Shown here: piece by piece, positions 39,101 to 50,956 of the stretch
Layout: the number at the start of each line of letters is the position of its first letter
How positions within the stretch are numbered: position 1 is the stretch's first letter
DNA from: Liolophura sinensis
Taxonomy: Eukaryota; Mollusca; Polyplacophora; Chitonida; Chitonidae
DNA length: 64,000 bases
Direction of reading: 5' to 3'
Assembly (NCBI RefSeq): GCF_032854445.1
Contig: NC_088301.1
Coordinates: forward strand, 57,672,512-57,736,511
The notes under the pieces: model-generated
What the model was told of the DNA's origin: nothing
What the model saw: the letters and a program-made list of their open reading frames with translations, nothing else
Databases searched by the model: none
Position numbers and translations under genes: made by a program

Positions 39101-42100
39101 TGTTTCATCATCATGGACATCTTGTATTACATGTACGACATGTAAGCGTAATGCAAATAAGTGGAAATGTGTGTGAAAACACCAAAATAGGACAAACTGA
39201 TTACTAATCCCTCCAAAGGCCAATGGCATATTGGATACCTTTCTCTGTGCAGATCCTTAATGTCTGCCTTTCCTGTCAGCTTCTGAAGTTCCTCTATAGA
39301 ACCAACACAGACCACCTGAGAGAACATACATGCAAGAGACACAAAGCTATCAGACTGTGGGAAAAAATATATTTTAACGCAACTGAAATATGCATTTTAA
39401 TATTAGGATCTTCAATCAACAGATTCAATTAGTCCTGTAGCAAACAAAGCTTAAATGGGTATTCTGTACTACACATCTCATACAAATATTACAGGATGAC
39501 TTGCAGGCTAGGTGTACATGTATGAAACCCACTACACACAGACTATCAAAATTATTGCAAAAACTGTACACTTGTAACTTAAGATTAATTTAAGAACACA
39601 GTCAAGTTATCTGGATTCACAGAGACAGACACAGAGACAGACTTCGGGAATATCAGATTACACTTCAGGCCCTGATGTCATGAAACCCGAGTTCAGTGAA
39701 TTGCTTGTTTTTTGGTTTTATTTTGACACTGTTTAACATGGAGTGTTTCTTGAAGAAACTTAAGTTGCTCAGCTAAGGAAAACACTTTTGCTTAAGCAAA
39801 AGAATGTTTAGAAGTTTTCTAACACCATGCTCTGCAGTTCAATCACTGCAGGTCGGTTGGCATTTGATACCCTGCTTACCTCTTCCCCGTCATCACTGAT
39901 CCACAACGGGATCGGGGTGCCCCAGTATCTGTTACGAGACACGGCCCAGTCACGCGCATCCCGCAGCCAGTTAGCAAAGCGCTTGTCTTTCACCACTTCT
40001 GGAACCCTAATAATTACAAAGTTAATTTAGTTATATCTCTCATTAGTTTATCAAACTGATTACTGCTTTACCTCCCGACAAAGTCAACTTTGAGGACGGC
40101 GGATTATTAACACCCCAATTTCACAGTTCTTACGTTGTAAAGCCATGATTACGGAGTGGCATCACACTGTATCTCTTTTCGGCGTGTCATCTTCACTTCA
40201 TTACTCAGTTATATCTCTTTTAGTGAACTCCAGTAACACAGCTGATTTTCTTTAAATTTATGTAAAAATAACCATAACCATATGTCATATGTACATGTAC
40301 GTCAGCCTATGTTATAGTGCACAGAATAGTAAGTTTAACTGACAACTTACATTACTTCACAAGATATAGCACTAACAGTGTGGTCTAATACAGGGATACA
40401 GAAATGTTGCTGACTGGATGCCTAGTCTCTGCTGAATTTTAGGCATGGAATATTTGTTCAAGTTTCACAACGGCTACCGATACAGGATTTAACCCAGGAA
40501 ATCCAATGTGCAATATCAGCCTTTATGAGTATCTTCACTTCTGCTGAAATGGGCTGTAAGTATATTTACCAGTAAGTTTTCTGGTTGTTCTCCAGTAACA
40601 GGCTCGTGGCTTGCTCCACTCTGACAAACCAGCTGGGAACAGCCTTGTAGATTAGCGGGGTGTCAGATCTGCAAATGTCAAATACACAGAGGATATGTAA
40701 TGAATGCCTTATTGTAAATTTATAGGGGAAAAAACCATTATGATTTAAACTTTTTGGAAACTGCGCCAACGTCTAACAGTGTAGTGATATCACATATATA
40801 GATCAAGTGAAGTGTCATCAGTACGTGACCAGCACATGGTGAAATATAATATAGTACAGACAAAATTTATTTACATAACAACTTTTTTATACCATAGTTT
40901 GCTTTATACAATACTTCATTTAATACGTTAATATTTATAACAAGAATATTACATTTTACTACAGAAAGAATTGCTGTCTAAAGAGGGACAAATTTCATGT
41001 GCGCTGAGTACACCCTGTGCAACTTAAAAAAAAACAAATTACAATTGAACTTGACAAAGGTTGAACAAATGAAACAGTCAACATAGCTGTAATGAACATG
41101 CATGTGAAAGAGACCACCCGATATGGGACCGATATAGACATCACATGCGATGTCTGTCTAGAATTTATTTTTAAGTTGTAAAAGAAAAGTATGCATGGTG
41201 CTTGCCATGGAGACCACTTGCCTTCCATAAAAATGTTACATAAGAGGTTTAAATTAGTAACTTCGTAAGATAAGTCATGACAAATCTTCATACATGCAGG
41301 TACTAAGTAAATCAATACAATCAGAGAGTAATACAATGGGCAGGCACATTTACAGCTCTGCATTTCCCTCCCTTCATGAGAGACTCGCTCAGACTTACAC
41401 CTTACCTCCAGCAGAATGGGTAACTATGTTTGGTGGTGCCCTGGTGCACCAGCCTGCCTCTCTCTTTCAATTTCTTTGTGATGTGCTTGTCAGCATCCTG
41501 TGGAATCATCATATTTATTGATATCGTGATTCTATTTTAATAAAATTATTTCCAACAACTTTGTAGTGAAAGATTTAGTGTAGCTGTGTTCTTAAGACGC
41601 ACAGGTACAGTTTCCACTGGGATAACATTACATTACAAGCTAAATTGTGATTTAAATGCATTTACAATCAATCTATATAGTACGTGCAAAATTTACCATA
41701 ACTTTAATTTTGAAATGCACTAGAATCAGCAGTTCTGAATCAATCTCACAAATTTTCTGCTCTATGAAGCTTAAATATTAAGTAAAGAGAATGTAACCAA
41801 AAATTTCAACTGCAGAAAATCAGATATTTATGAATATACACCACTATTTATGTAAAAGAAACTGTGAAATCTGACAAACTGATTGCCCCAGACAAAATTG
41901 CTGTTCCTGACAATCAAACTGATTGCCCCAGACAAAATTGCTGTTCCTGACAATAAAAACAATTGCACCAGACAAAATTGCTGTTCCTGACAATAAAAAC
42001 AATTGCACCAGACAAAATGATGGTAATATGATTGTCCCAGACAAAATTGCTGTTCCTGACAATAAAAATAATTGCACCAGACAAAATGATGGTAATATGA

Positions 42101-45100
42101 TTGTCCCAGACAAAATTGCTGTTCCTGACAATAAAAACAATTGCACCAGACAAAATGATGGTAATATGATTGTCCCTGACAAACTGATTATTCACCTTGA
42201 CATGTAAACCCCTGAAATCTGTGACCTCGTCCGTGAACTTCCCACTGGCATCCACAGGGCAGATCATGGCCATGTCTTTGGTGATGATTCCATGGTTCAG
42301 GCAAACACGGTTGTCATCCTTCAAACGACAGAACAACCTTGTAAAAGTTCCATACCACCTAGTCTATTACAACAATTAATGCCATCCCTATTTCAATGGT
42401 AAATCAATAATAACAAGTCGTCTTACATATCTGACAACTTTCTCAATTCGGGTAATTGACATTACCTATTGGTACTTGTACCAATAATGTCACGTTTGTG
42501 GGTCAAGGGAAATAAGCAATTGGTCAAGCCAGCACAACCTGGTCCAGTGGGAAGATCTCATTAATAAAGGCATTGTCATCAACAGGGACGAAATACGTCT
42601 ACACATGCTTGTACATTCATTAGACAGCCAGGTAAAGAACTGTAACCAGATATACCTCTCCAAAGTATGGTGCCTGGTGGACCACACCTGTACCACTCTC
42701 TGCGGTGACATAGCCATCTGTTAGCACCTGGAACGCTCCACGAGACTTCATCTGAAAAAATGACAGGTGTTGATGTAAGAGAATCCAAGCAGACTGCTTT
42801 CCAACCAGGTTAATGCATGAAGGACACTACGATAATTTCTGTAAGCTTGAATTCTGAAATACTAAGTCCATGTATTGGTTTGCTTAAGGTTATATTTGCC
42901 TGACGTAATAGGCTGGGTCACAATAACGATATACTACAGATCTCTTCCACTGGGTAAATCTGCATGTGATTTATCACCATGCCTGGAGACAAATAAGGAA
43001 GTTTCATGATTGTCAGTTCTTAGAGCATGACATCATTTGGGACTGAGCCCCTACCCCCTGCCGGAGAAAGCTTTAATTATAAACACCACTGGGAATTAAC
43101 TTACCCAGGTAAAGTACTCAAACAGCGGTTTGTACCTCTTCCCTTTAAGTGTGATACCCTTAAACCTGTAAAAAAAACATAACTAGTTAATTTAAATCTG
43201 AATACACACAAATATGACAATCACAGATCGCTGGATATACTTGTATCTTTTGACAAATTGTGCCCCAACCTGTCCAAACAAATACCTGCTGTATAAATAG
43301 AGAAAAAATCATACAAGCATGGACAAACTAACAACAACAAAAAACACTGTGAAAACTCATGTATAGGTATGACACAGGCTGCAGTTTTGAAAAATGGGTC
43401 GTAACACAAAGTTTAACATGACATGCATCACACACCAAAAAGACGCTGGATGCAACAAATTTGGTGAGTGGATGAAGTAATTCTGCCTACATTTAGTCAG
43501 TACCCAACCTTTATTTTACATTACTCTTACTTTTCAAGCATGGTGTATTCTTCAGGTGTTTTGAACAAAGCCTCCAATCTTGCTTCCATCATGATGTAAA
43601 CATTATTTGTTTCATTATCTGAAGACCAATAAAAAAAAGAAAAAAATCAGAAAGCACTTCATTCCATATGCAAGTAATTTGGAAAAAGATTGCAAACAGT
43701 AAATGACAAGACTTCTCTTCACATAATATTTAAATAATCTTAATTAAAATTATACAGTATCTTTGTATGTTAATAGAATTCCAGTGCTTTCAAAATGTTT
43801 CCAAAATTTGCCAATTCAAAACTGCAGTAGTTTACCTTTGACCTTGACATACTCTAGATCAGGATGTACACAAAGGGCAAGGTTACTTGGCAGAGTCCAA
43901 GGGGTCGTAGTCCATGCGATGACTGACACACCTGGATCCTCCTCCAAAGGAAAGTTCACAATAACTGCAGAAGAAAGACAAAACTAAAAGCTTTGTCATT
44001 CAACATAAAATTATCAATTGCAGGTTTAACCTAAACGTTTATGGATTTATACCAATTTAAAATGATATTCAGCTTCAAGTAAAAACTGTATAGATTATTT
44101 CAACACATATCAACATCAATGCAGAGCATGTTCAGTAACTCTAAAGACATTCAAATGACATATACATATACAATAATTTACCAGCTGGGTCCACCACATC
44201 TTTGTAGTTTTGACCAGACTCAAAATTGGAAAGTGGAGTGTTACAGGCAGTGGAGAAAGGCATCACCTGATTAGATAAAAATATGTGCAATTAGTATTTT
44301 TAAATCTACCATTAAAAAACAAATTACAAGCACTGTTGCCACCTTTCTTCATCCTCTCCATAGTGTCAGGTGTTTAAACTTCCTTTCAGAAAAATTTGCT
44401 ATTTCCAAATGAATCAATCTGTTTATAAACATACTGAATAAGATAATACTATCAGTTAAGTTGTTAAATATGTTTACAGTCATTTTATTGATTACATTGT
44501 CAATTTACTCAGATACCTGACAATTCAACTGAAAGGAAAAGAAAATTTAAAAAAAAAATAACACTACAGGCTGAAAAGAGCACATTTTTTTTTCTATCTG
44601 GGGGTGCCTGCTGCATAATTTTGCAATTTTTCCTAGCCATACATGTAAAGCCTGAAAACGGCAAAGCTGGCATAAATCCCTCAGTCCATCACGTCCTCCA
44701 TCTTTAACACCTTGTAATTTATTCGGGGGGTGTGATGCCCCTCAGCCAATGAGAGTCGATAAAACTGCCGGCTTGTTCGTGTAAACTTGGAACCTACGTC
44801 CAACATTCCAGTTTCCCGATCGTCAAGTGGAAAACGAACTGTACGGTACACTAGCTTCTGCGAAGAAGAGTTCTACCCGAAATGTACGAACTGCACTTCA
44901 GCGCTTTCTGACAGCAGCATCTTAGGTAAAATGGAGTCGCACACAGTGGATTTTGGCGCTGACTTTATTCATAATTTATCAACTTGAGGTACATAGTAGA
45001 ATTTTTTTTTTTATGGCATGCACCTGCGAGAATTTTTTTATGGCATGTACTTGTGAGGAAATGCATACTCTTTCAATGGTATTTGATATTTAAATTTTCT

Positions 45101-47377
45101 TCTCCTTTAAGTAAGCCAGAGCTGAAACACAGTCTCATTGGTACAAAGCTTGGTATCTACAGCTTCACCAGTGTTCTGGTCAACTCTGCCATGCAGGGCT
45201 CCTCAATAAATTTATTTAACATCCAAGCTATTATGTATTCCAAGAATTTACTTCATTACATATTGTTGCTTCACCTTAAAACCTCGATAAACAAGGCCCT
45301 TTTCATACATCTGTTTGAAAATCCACCAGATGGTCTCCATAAACCATGGGTACATGGTTTTGTAATCATGCTTGAAGTCAATCCATCGTCCTAGTCTGGT
45401 CACTATTTTCTGGAAACAATCAACAGAACCAATATTCAGTATGCAAAAGAGGTCATAAAAAAGTCAAAACCTTTTTTTTATTTTGATTAATTTGATGCTG
45501 AAAATATGTGATTTAATTCTGCTTACACCTGAATCAATCATCTTGTTACGCCCCATTTTATTACATCCTTTGTTATCGCATCCCATTGTTAGCCTAATAT
45601 TAGTCCATTTAAAAATGTCTTGATTTTTGTCTAAGGATTTCAAAAGGGCACCCCAATTAAGAAGCTATATTTGACCCTGGATATACATGCACATGTACAT
45701 GTATTAGCTGGGCCAACAGGTCTGGATCCTATGTTGGCATAGCAACGGCCCTGGAATTATGTACATGTAGTAGCATACTCCTTACAGCGCATACATCGAT
45801 CTCCACCTTTTGTTTCATGTCATTGGCACCAGTAGACAAGACTGACCTTTACAGCATGTGAGATGTACGTAGGCTTGTTTAGGCTTAGCCTCATCACTTG
45901 TCTTCTCCTGTGGAACTATTTAATCAGCATTCGTTAATAAAATTGTATCAGATTTTGGTAAGAATCATGGTGTACATACTCTAGATAAAAAAATCCTCGT
46001 GTATAAAGTATGATTAAAGACAAAGATTGAGACAGATTGTTTTGTGGCATCACTTCCTGCCTCATCGTGAGCCCGATGGCATCGGCGTTGTTCAAGATTT
46101 CTGTACAAAATTTGCTATTGGTGGCAGTGATGTAAAGCGTAGAGGGCAACGCATGCGTTGTAAGGAGTATGATGTAGTAGGCCTACATGGTTTAAATTAC
46201 CTCCCAGTCAGAGGAATATCTCATGACAATTTTCCGACACTCAGCATTGTACTTGTCCACGCCCATCTTGGCCACGTCAGCTGGTCCCGTTATACCCAAT
46301 TTCTTGTCTATCTCGTACTCCTGAAATGTATGACCTTACCGACCTGGGTAAAAGACTCCAAGGCTTTTCACATCTATCACTCCTATATGATGACAAAGAA
46401 ATAACTCCCAAGTAAACCAGAAATATTGTTTTTTCTCTTCAGTTTTTGTTCATTAACTAATCTGTCCCAATTAAATATATGAGCTTTCCCTGACTTCCTT
46501 GAACTGATTCTAACAGGAATAAAGCTCCCACCTACATGTGCAAGTGCAACTTAGCACATTAGCTATTATGTAATCACAATAATGGGAATGTCATGAAGAA
46601 TTACAGACATAAATATTATCACTGATTACAGGTTATGACAAAATGTAGCCCAATTAGTAATGAATTAAAACAAAGCTTACATATATCAGTCATCCCATTG
46701 ACTCTGACAGTATTATGTTTATTTATTTATCTATTTAATTGAAGTTTTATGCCATAGTCAAGAATATTTCATTATTATCATGGTGGTCAGTATTGTAATG
46801 GGAGAAAAGCGTGCAGAGCCCGTGGGACCCCCCAAAATCATCTATGACACATGTAAACACATGTATGAGTCTTACCACAGGCAGGCCATGACAATCCCAG
46901 CCAAACCTCCGCTCCACGTAATAGCCACTCTGGTGAGCCCATCGGGTCACTATGTCCTTTATGGTTCCGGCTAAAATGTGACCATAATGGGGAAGGCCAG
47001 TGGCAAATGGCGGGCCATCATAAAATGTGTATCTTAAAAATAATAGATTAGCATTCAAAATGATGAAAAATATGCAAATGTACAGAATGATAAGAATTTC
47101 TAAAAATGCTTTTTTGTATGCTTTAAGGAACTGACCTTTATGTAAAGAACTAATACATGATTATTTATATTTATAACCTCAACAACAGTCCTTCTGTACT
47201 TGCATATGTATTATTTCATTGATTAGAATCCCTTTCTGACATAATACTTTCTCCTCACCTTGGTTTTCCTTTCGATAATTTAAAAGAGGTCTGGAATGCA
47301 TCTAAAGACTCCCACAGTTCACCAATCTTTTCCTCCTCTGCAGGAAAGTTAATATGCTCAGGGACAGGTTGTGCCAT
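30180..47377 (-). CDS. IARS1: Cytosolic isoleucyl-tRNA synthetase, complete, 30 coding exons
   Basis: Charges tRNA-Ile with isoleucine in the cytosol. Exons: 47377-47259, 47032-46876, 46320-46201, 45409-45275, 44266-44182, 43964-43836, 43618-43531, 43165-43105, 42751-42656, 42318-42196, 41497-41406, 40668-40570, 40006-39880, 39315-39239, 38920-38726, 38103-38017, 37732-37649, 37156-37012, 36533-36413, 36287-36196, 35945-35868, 35050-34929, 34744-34642, 34276-34193, 33699-33403, 33161-33066, 32729-32559, 31795-31532, 30915-30619, 30305-30180. All phases agree, giving 1289 residues (human about 1262). Class I signatures are present: HYGH at 55-58 and KMSKR at 601-605. The editing domain carries [11 protein letters not shown]. 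The C-terminus has two UNE-I-type repeats (VNIELVG...[16 protein letters not shown]...LLLDSPRGD), each leading to an FGL block, as in vertebrate IARS1. A leader splice acceptor sits just upstream of the ATG (near 47387), so a non-coding first exon lies further right. Confidence 0.97.
30382..30581. other. Assembly gap (200 N)
   Basis: A run of N inside the last intron of the synthetase gene (30306-30618). Both flanking exons are whole and in phase, so no coding sequence need be missing. The round length suggests a placeholder of unknown true size. Confidence 0.98.
31532..31795 (-). other. IARS1: Synthetase exon 28: Ala/Ser-rich linker plus first UNE-I repeat
   Basis: Residues 1062-1149 of the synthetase. 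A low-complexity [18 protein letters not shown] stretch links the aminoacylation body to the first C-terminal UNE-I-type repeat. This appended region helps vertebrate IARS1 sit in the multisynthetase complex; the same role here is inference. Confidence 0.7.
35141..35460. repeat. 20-bp minisatellite in a synthetase intron
   Basis: About 16 copies of GACTGGTTAGGTATACAGGT and close variants, with occasional one-base gaps. It lies in the intron between synthetase exons 21 and 22, away from the splice sites. Confidence 0.95.
36725..36902. repeat. 46-bp repeat, three full units and one shortened
   Basis: Units start ACATTTCTTTCATTCTCACT and continue TAAATGGGTGTTCA. The fourth lacks about six bases. 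It lies in the intron between synthetase exons 18 and 19. Confidence 0.9.
41868..42190. repeat. Compound minisatellite next to a synthetase splice donor
   Basis: Built from a roughly 30-bp piece (CCAGACAAAATTGCTGTTCC, then TGACAATAAAAAC) alternating with a GATGGTAATATGATTGT piece, giving a higher-order unit of about 65 bp. The array reaches to within a few bases of the donor of exon 10 (exon end 42196). Long open frames on both strands here are repeat artefacts. Confidence 0.93.
44690..45230 (+). other. Possible nested transcript start in a synthetase intron
   Basis: Within the intron between synthetase exons 4 and 5, the plus strand shows a CCAAT motif (AGCCAATGAG). It is followed by a roughly 140-base open stretch (…[20 protein letters not shown]…) ending at a donor-like CTTAG/GTAAAATGG. 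A second open stretch at 45111-45220 follows a pyrimidine tract. No in-frame ATG precedes the first stretch and the phases do not join. It may be a gene fragment or chance. Confidence 0.2.
46735..46840 (-). repeat. SINE 3' fragment beside synthetase exon 2
   Basis: Diverged reverse copy of the dispersed core: TTGAAGTTTTATGCC, then TAGTCAAGAATATTTCA, then CAGTATTGTAATGGG. It ends about 35 bases from the 3' boundary of exon 2. Confidence 0.5.
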
Positions 47378-48654
47378 CTTGTCTGTCTGCAAACACACGG
47401 GTGCTAATTACTGTGTTCAGATCAATCACTAATCTGTGCACTGATGTTTTTATGTAATCTGTTCACATTGTGGATAATTCTGACAAGCTACTGGTGACAC
47501 AAGTCTCACAGGACACATTGGAGTACACAGAAATATAAAACTAATGGAGAAAAATCTGTGAAACTTTGTTTCCCACCTTCGTCCTTCTTACTGTAGTACA
47601 CATAAGGTAGTATTATCAGTCCAGTTAGATTGATACAAGGGCTTGTGCTCTACTATTTTCATGTTATCCCTGAGGTAGCTTATCCAATCCACCTGGTCTA
47701 GCCCCACCTGCATCTGAGGTCAGCTACCCAAGGCGCTACCTGTACCTGACCATGTGATCTTTTCTTTGTTGTTGCATGTTATGTAATACCTTTCAGACAA
47801 GTAAACACTTTCAAACCCATTCCAAAATAGTTTATTTCTCTCAAAAAACATCACTAGTATCATTCAGAATAGAATTATCTTGTGTAACGTGCTACAACAA
47901 CGTCAAACTGATCTGATCTTTCTTACTATTTAATCTCAAACCATTTATTAAATATTAAATTATTAAAACCAAACTATTGGCTTTTAATTTTGACCAGGTT
48001 TTCCGTCACAAATGTACACCCAACTTGAGGATCACTTTGGATTTCATGTCAAAATATTGGTCTAAACGGATGACATATTGACATGACATCCAATACTTTT
48101 CTTACTTATATATTATCATTTTACTATTAACTGAGTAGGCATATATATCATGTTAATGTTTTTACTTTTTCTCAAATTTGGGTGATCAACCTAAAGCCTA
48201 ATGAATTAGATGTTGTACATGAGTAGGCCTACTGCCTTATACATACAAGGTCTATTTCATTTGGTTATCTTGTCTGATGCGTGAACATGGCGCAAGCACC
48301 GGCAAATGAGACTAGCCCGCTGACTTGAGCGGCGACAGACAGATGTATGCCTTCAGCTTCGTTTAGCACGCTTTCTGATCGTTACAGTCATACTTACGAG
48401 TTGTACGCCACACAAGCACTAACGCATGATACATCTACCCATACACTTGAAAAACCCCTAAAAAATCACACGCAACTGTGAGCAACGTGAATCTTCCAAT
48501 GGGCATGCGTCGCATCTACTTCCTGTACACGCATTGACAGAAGAGTTCTACTTCCAGTGTAAACGTTGGAATGTGGCAGTCAGGGATCACTAGCGACTGA
48601 AAAGACTTTGACAGTTTATATTGCAGAGTGTTTCTGACTTACAAGAGTGTCAAG
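47378..48654. promoter_or_regulatory. Divergent intergenic region between IARS1 and TMEM167B
   Basis: The start codons of the two oppositely transcribed genes are 1.28 kb apart. The minus-strand gene has an acceptor just upstream of its ATG, so its first exon and transcription start lie inside this region, probably near 48.3-48.5 kb. No TATA box stands out. Motifs that look like housekeeping promoter sites include ACATGGCGCAAG and ACTTCCTG, both in 48280-48540. A shared bidirectional promoter is likely but inferred. Confidence 0.5.
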
Positions 48655-50956
48655 ATGACCAATGGTGAGATAGAAATTGATTGTGATGTGCTGTGTTATT
48701 GTTGCAGCTCAACTGTATTTCGGTACCCGTAACTTTCTGTCGGTGTCGGGAAGTTTGGCGCTGGCTTAGAAGCTTGTCAGCATCAAAAGAGAAATTAAGC
48801 CAGTCCATGGAAACGAATGTAAATTAATAATTTCTCTGTAAGACGATTTATTTTTATGGTTGAAACATAACATTTTGCGTGGGATTAATGCCCACTACTA
48901 GTGTGGTTTACATCTGGCTTTGACAATATGAACAAAATTAAATCACAGGCCTTTGAACTGAGTTGAAGTTGGATCGAAGCAACAGGCCAGGTCATATTAC
49001 TAATGTCCTGCTGAGTAGTGCATGTGTACAGTATATAAAAAACGACAAGTTCGGAAACAAAGTTAACCGTTTTTAGAAACAAAGCATTTTTCCGTTAGTT
49101 TAACACATAGGTGGCAGAATCATCAGCATGCTGTTTTTTTTTATAAATATATATATATATAATGAGGTACTTGATCTCAGTGTATTGGACAACAGGGAAA
49201 TACTGTCAAGCACAAATTTTGGCTTTATTTCTCAGAGATGAAAGCTGCTGGAGGCACTGTATTTTTACCTTCGACCAGATGAAATGTTCTTTTAATAAAA
49301 CATTTTTAAAAACCTTGATTGGTTATACTCTACGGAAGTTATGCAGCTTCCTCTGATTTTTACTTCATAAATGTACAGCTCTCACTTCAACTTTGCTCCA
49401 TCACTATAACCCGTCAGGGTGATAAAAGCTTCACTCTGGTTCCAAGCAAATCAGTGACCAATCAGAGTGAAGCTTTAATTGCCCTGACGGATTGCACTGA
49501 TTGGGGCAAGTTGAACTGACAGCTGTACATTCAGGAAGCTGCATAACTTCCACTGAGCGTAACCTATCAAGGTATTTAAAGGTGTTTTATTAAAAGAACA
49601 TTTCATTTGGTCGAAGGTAGAAATACAGTGGCTCCATTGGGTTTCATCGCTGAGAAATCAAGCCAAAACTGTCTCTTGACGGTCTTTTCCCTGTTACCCG
49701 ATTTGCCCGACTAAACAAAAAATTACAAAAGTACAGGTTTCAGGCTTCATGTAGCCAAGATAAAGCATGTTTCTTTGCCAATTCATACACCAGTGTAAAG
49801 TTTAAAGTGTTAGCTTTCGAACGAATGTCGTTTGGTTGAGGTTGAACTGTTTTTCCTTGTTTTATGTACAGTTATGCAAAGTTAGGGCTTATGTTCCAGG
49901 CATTGAAGTTATGTACCTTGTTATATGTATCAGGTATAAATAGTGTTCGGATTATTCTGCCACCTGTCATGCCTATGGTTTTACACTTATTCGTACTTCA
50001 TGGTACCCTGTGAGTCTTGTGCCGCCAATTAGCCCGAAATTCCGTTCTATGAATGGCTTATATATACTGAGTCTGAATGACATGCACCTGATGATCACAT
50101 AGTATTTGTATTTTGCTACCTCATTGGCAAAGATCACTGCATACGCGATACTTAGTATTCAAATATACATTAAGTTCAGCAAAACTTAAATACTGTAACC
50201 CTTGGGTTGTTATTATTCGTCATTTCATTTTTTCATTCTTGTGTATTTTCAGCCTATTCCTTTGATGGAATGCTTATATTTGGATTATTGGTCATCTGCA
50301 CCTGTGCGTATATGAGGAGGGTTCCCAGATTGAAGCAGTGGTTTCTCTCAGAGAAAAAGGGCTTTCTGGGTGTCTTTTATAAAGGTATGGTATAACATTT
50401 GTGCATTTACTTGACTGGTGTTTTACACTGTACTCAAGAATATTCCACTTATACTACTTATACTAATAGCCAGCATTATGATGGGAGGAAGCCAGATAGA
50501 GCCCGAAGGATACCCACGACCATCTGCATGTTTGCTGGCAGACCAGGTGTAATAAGCATTAACAAGTATTTATATCTTACAATATAATGATTGCATTCAT
50601 ACAGATATGCATATATGTGAAAATCTATGAGAGTGCTTGTTTTTTATGATGTTTGTATATACATGTTTAATAAAAATCTGAGGGCCTGTATCTGAATCAG
50701 TTATTAAATCTATATGGAGCAAATGTTTTAATGAAGGATATGGTGGGCCCTTTATGTATGTTAAATTATGCAGCATGTAAATATTTGTAAACAGTTACAG
50801 GTCTGGGCTTGTTTTTGTTTAACCATGTATGTGTGTATACTTACTAAATCTTCTGACTGTTTTCTGCTTTCAGCATCTGTTGTGGGAACAAGATTACATA
50901 TTCCAGTGTCATTAATATGTGTATTAATGGGACTCTATGTGTTGTTTATCAAGTGA
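48655..50956 (+). CDS. TMEM167B: Transmembrane protein 167B (Kish-B), complete
   Basis: Small two-helix membrane protein of the secretory pathway; the fly relative Kish is needed for secretion. Three coding exons: 48655-48664 (only ten bases, coding MTN plus one base), 50253-50384 and 50874-50956. Phases match and give 74 residues, the usual family length. Diagnostic strings are [20 protein letters not shown] (N-terminal segment and first helix), [20 protein letters not shown] (cytosolic loop) and [20 protein letters not shown] (second helix), ending in FIK. The PRLK..LSEKKG loop separates it from TMEM167A. The tiny first exon is supported by the ATG context and the AATG/GTGAGA donor. It is head to head with the synthetase gene and convergent with the kinase gene. 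Confidence 0.95.
49186..49705. mobile_element. Foldback (long inverted repeat) element in TMEM167B intron 1
   Basis: Two arms of about 255 bp are reverse complements of each other at roughly 80% identity, with a spacer of about 20 bases near 49450. Matching landmarks include AACAGGGAAA at both outer ends, CTTCGACCA.ATGAAATGTTC, AGTTATGCAGCTTCCT, TGTACAGCT and AAAGCTTCACTCTG at the inner ends. There is no coding capacity, so it resembles a non-autonomous MITE or foldback transposon. Target-site duplications are not obvious. Confidence 0.85.
50403..50560 (-). repeat. SINE copy in TMEM167B intron 2
   Basis: Reverse copy of the dispersed core: TTGACTGGTGTTTTACACTG, then TACTCAAGAATATTCC, then AGCCAGCATTATGATGGG. 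It extends further 5' (CCCACGACCATCTGCATGTT) than the other fragments. The repeated ATACTACTTATACTA is a small local duplication. Confidence 0.7.

Noticed and set aside
41844-42336. Repeat-containing frames on both strands next to synthetase exon 10
   Set aside because: Artefacts of the compound minisatellite; only 42196-42318 is real exon.
44787-45220. Candidate nested plus-strand gene inside a synthetase intron
   Set aside because: No in-frame ATG before the first open stretch and the two stretches do not join in phase. Kept only as a low-confidence feature.
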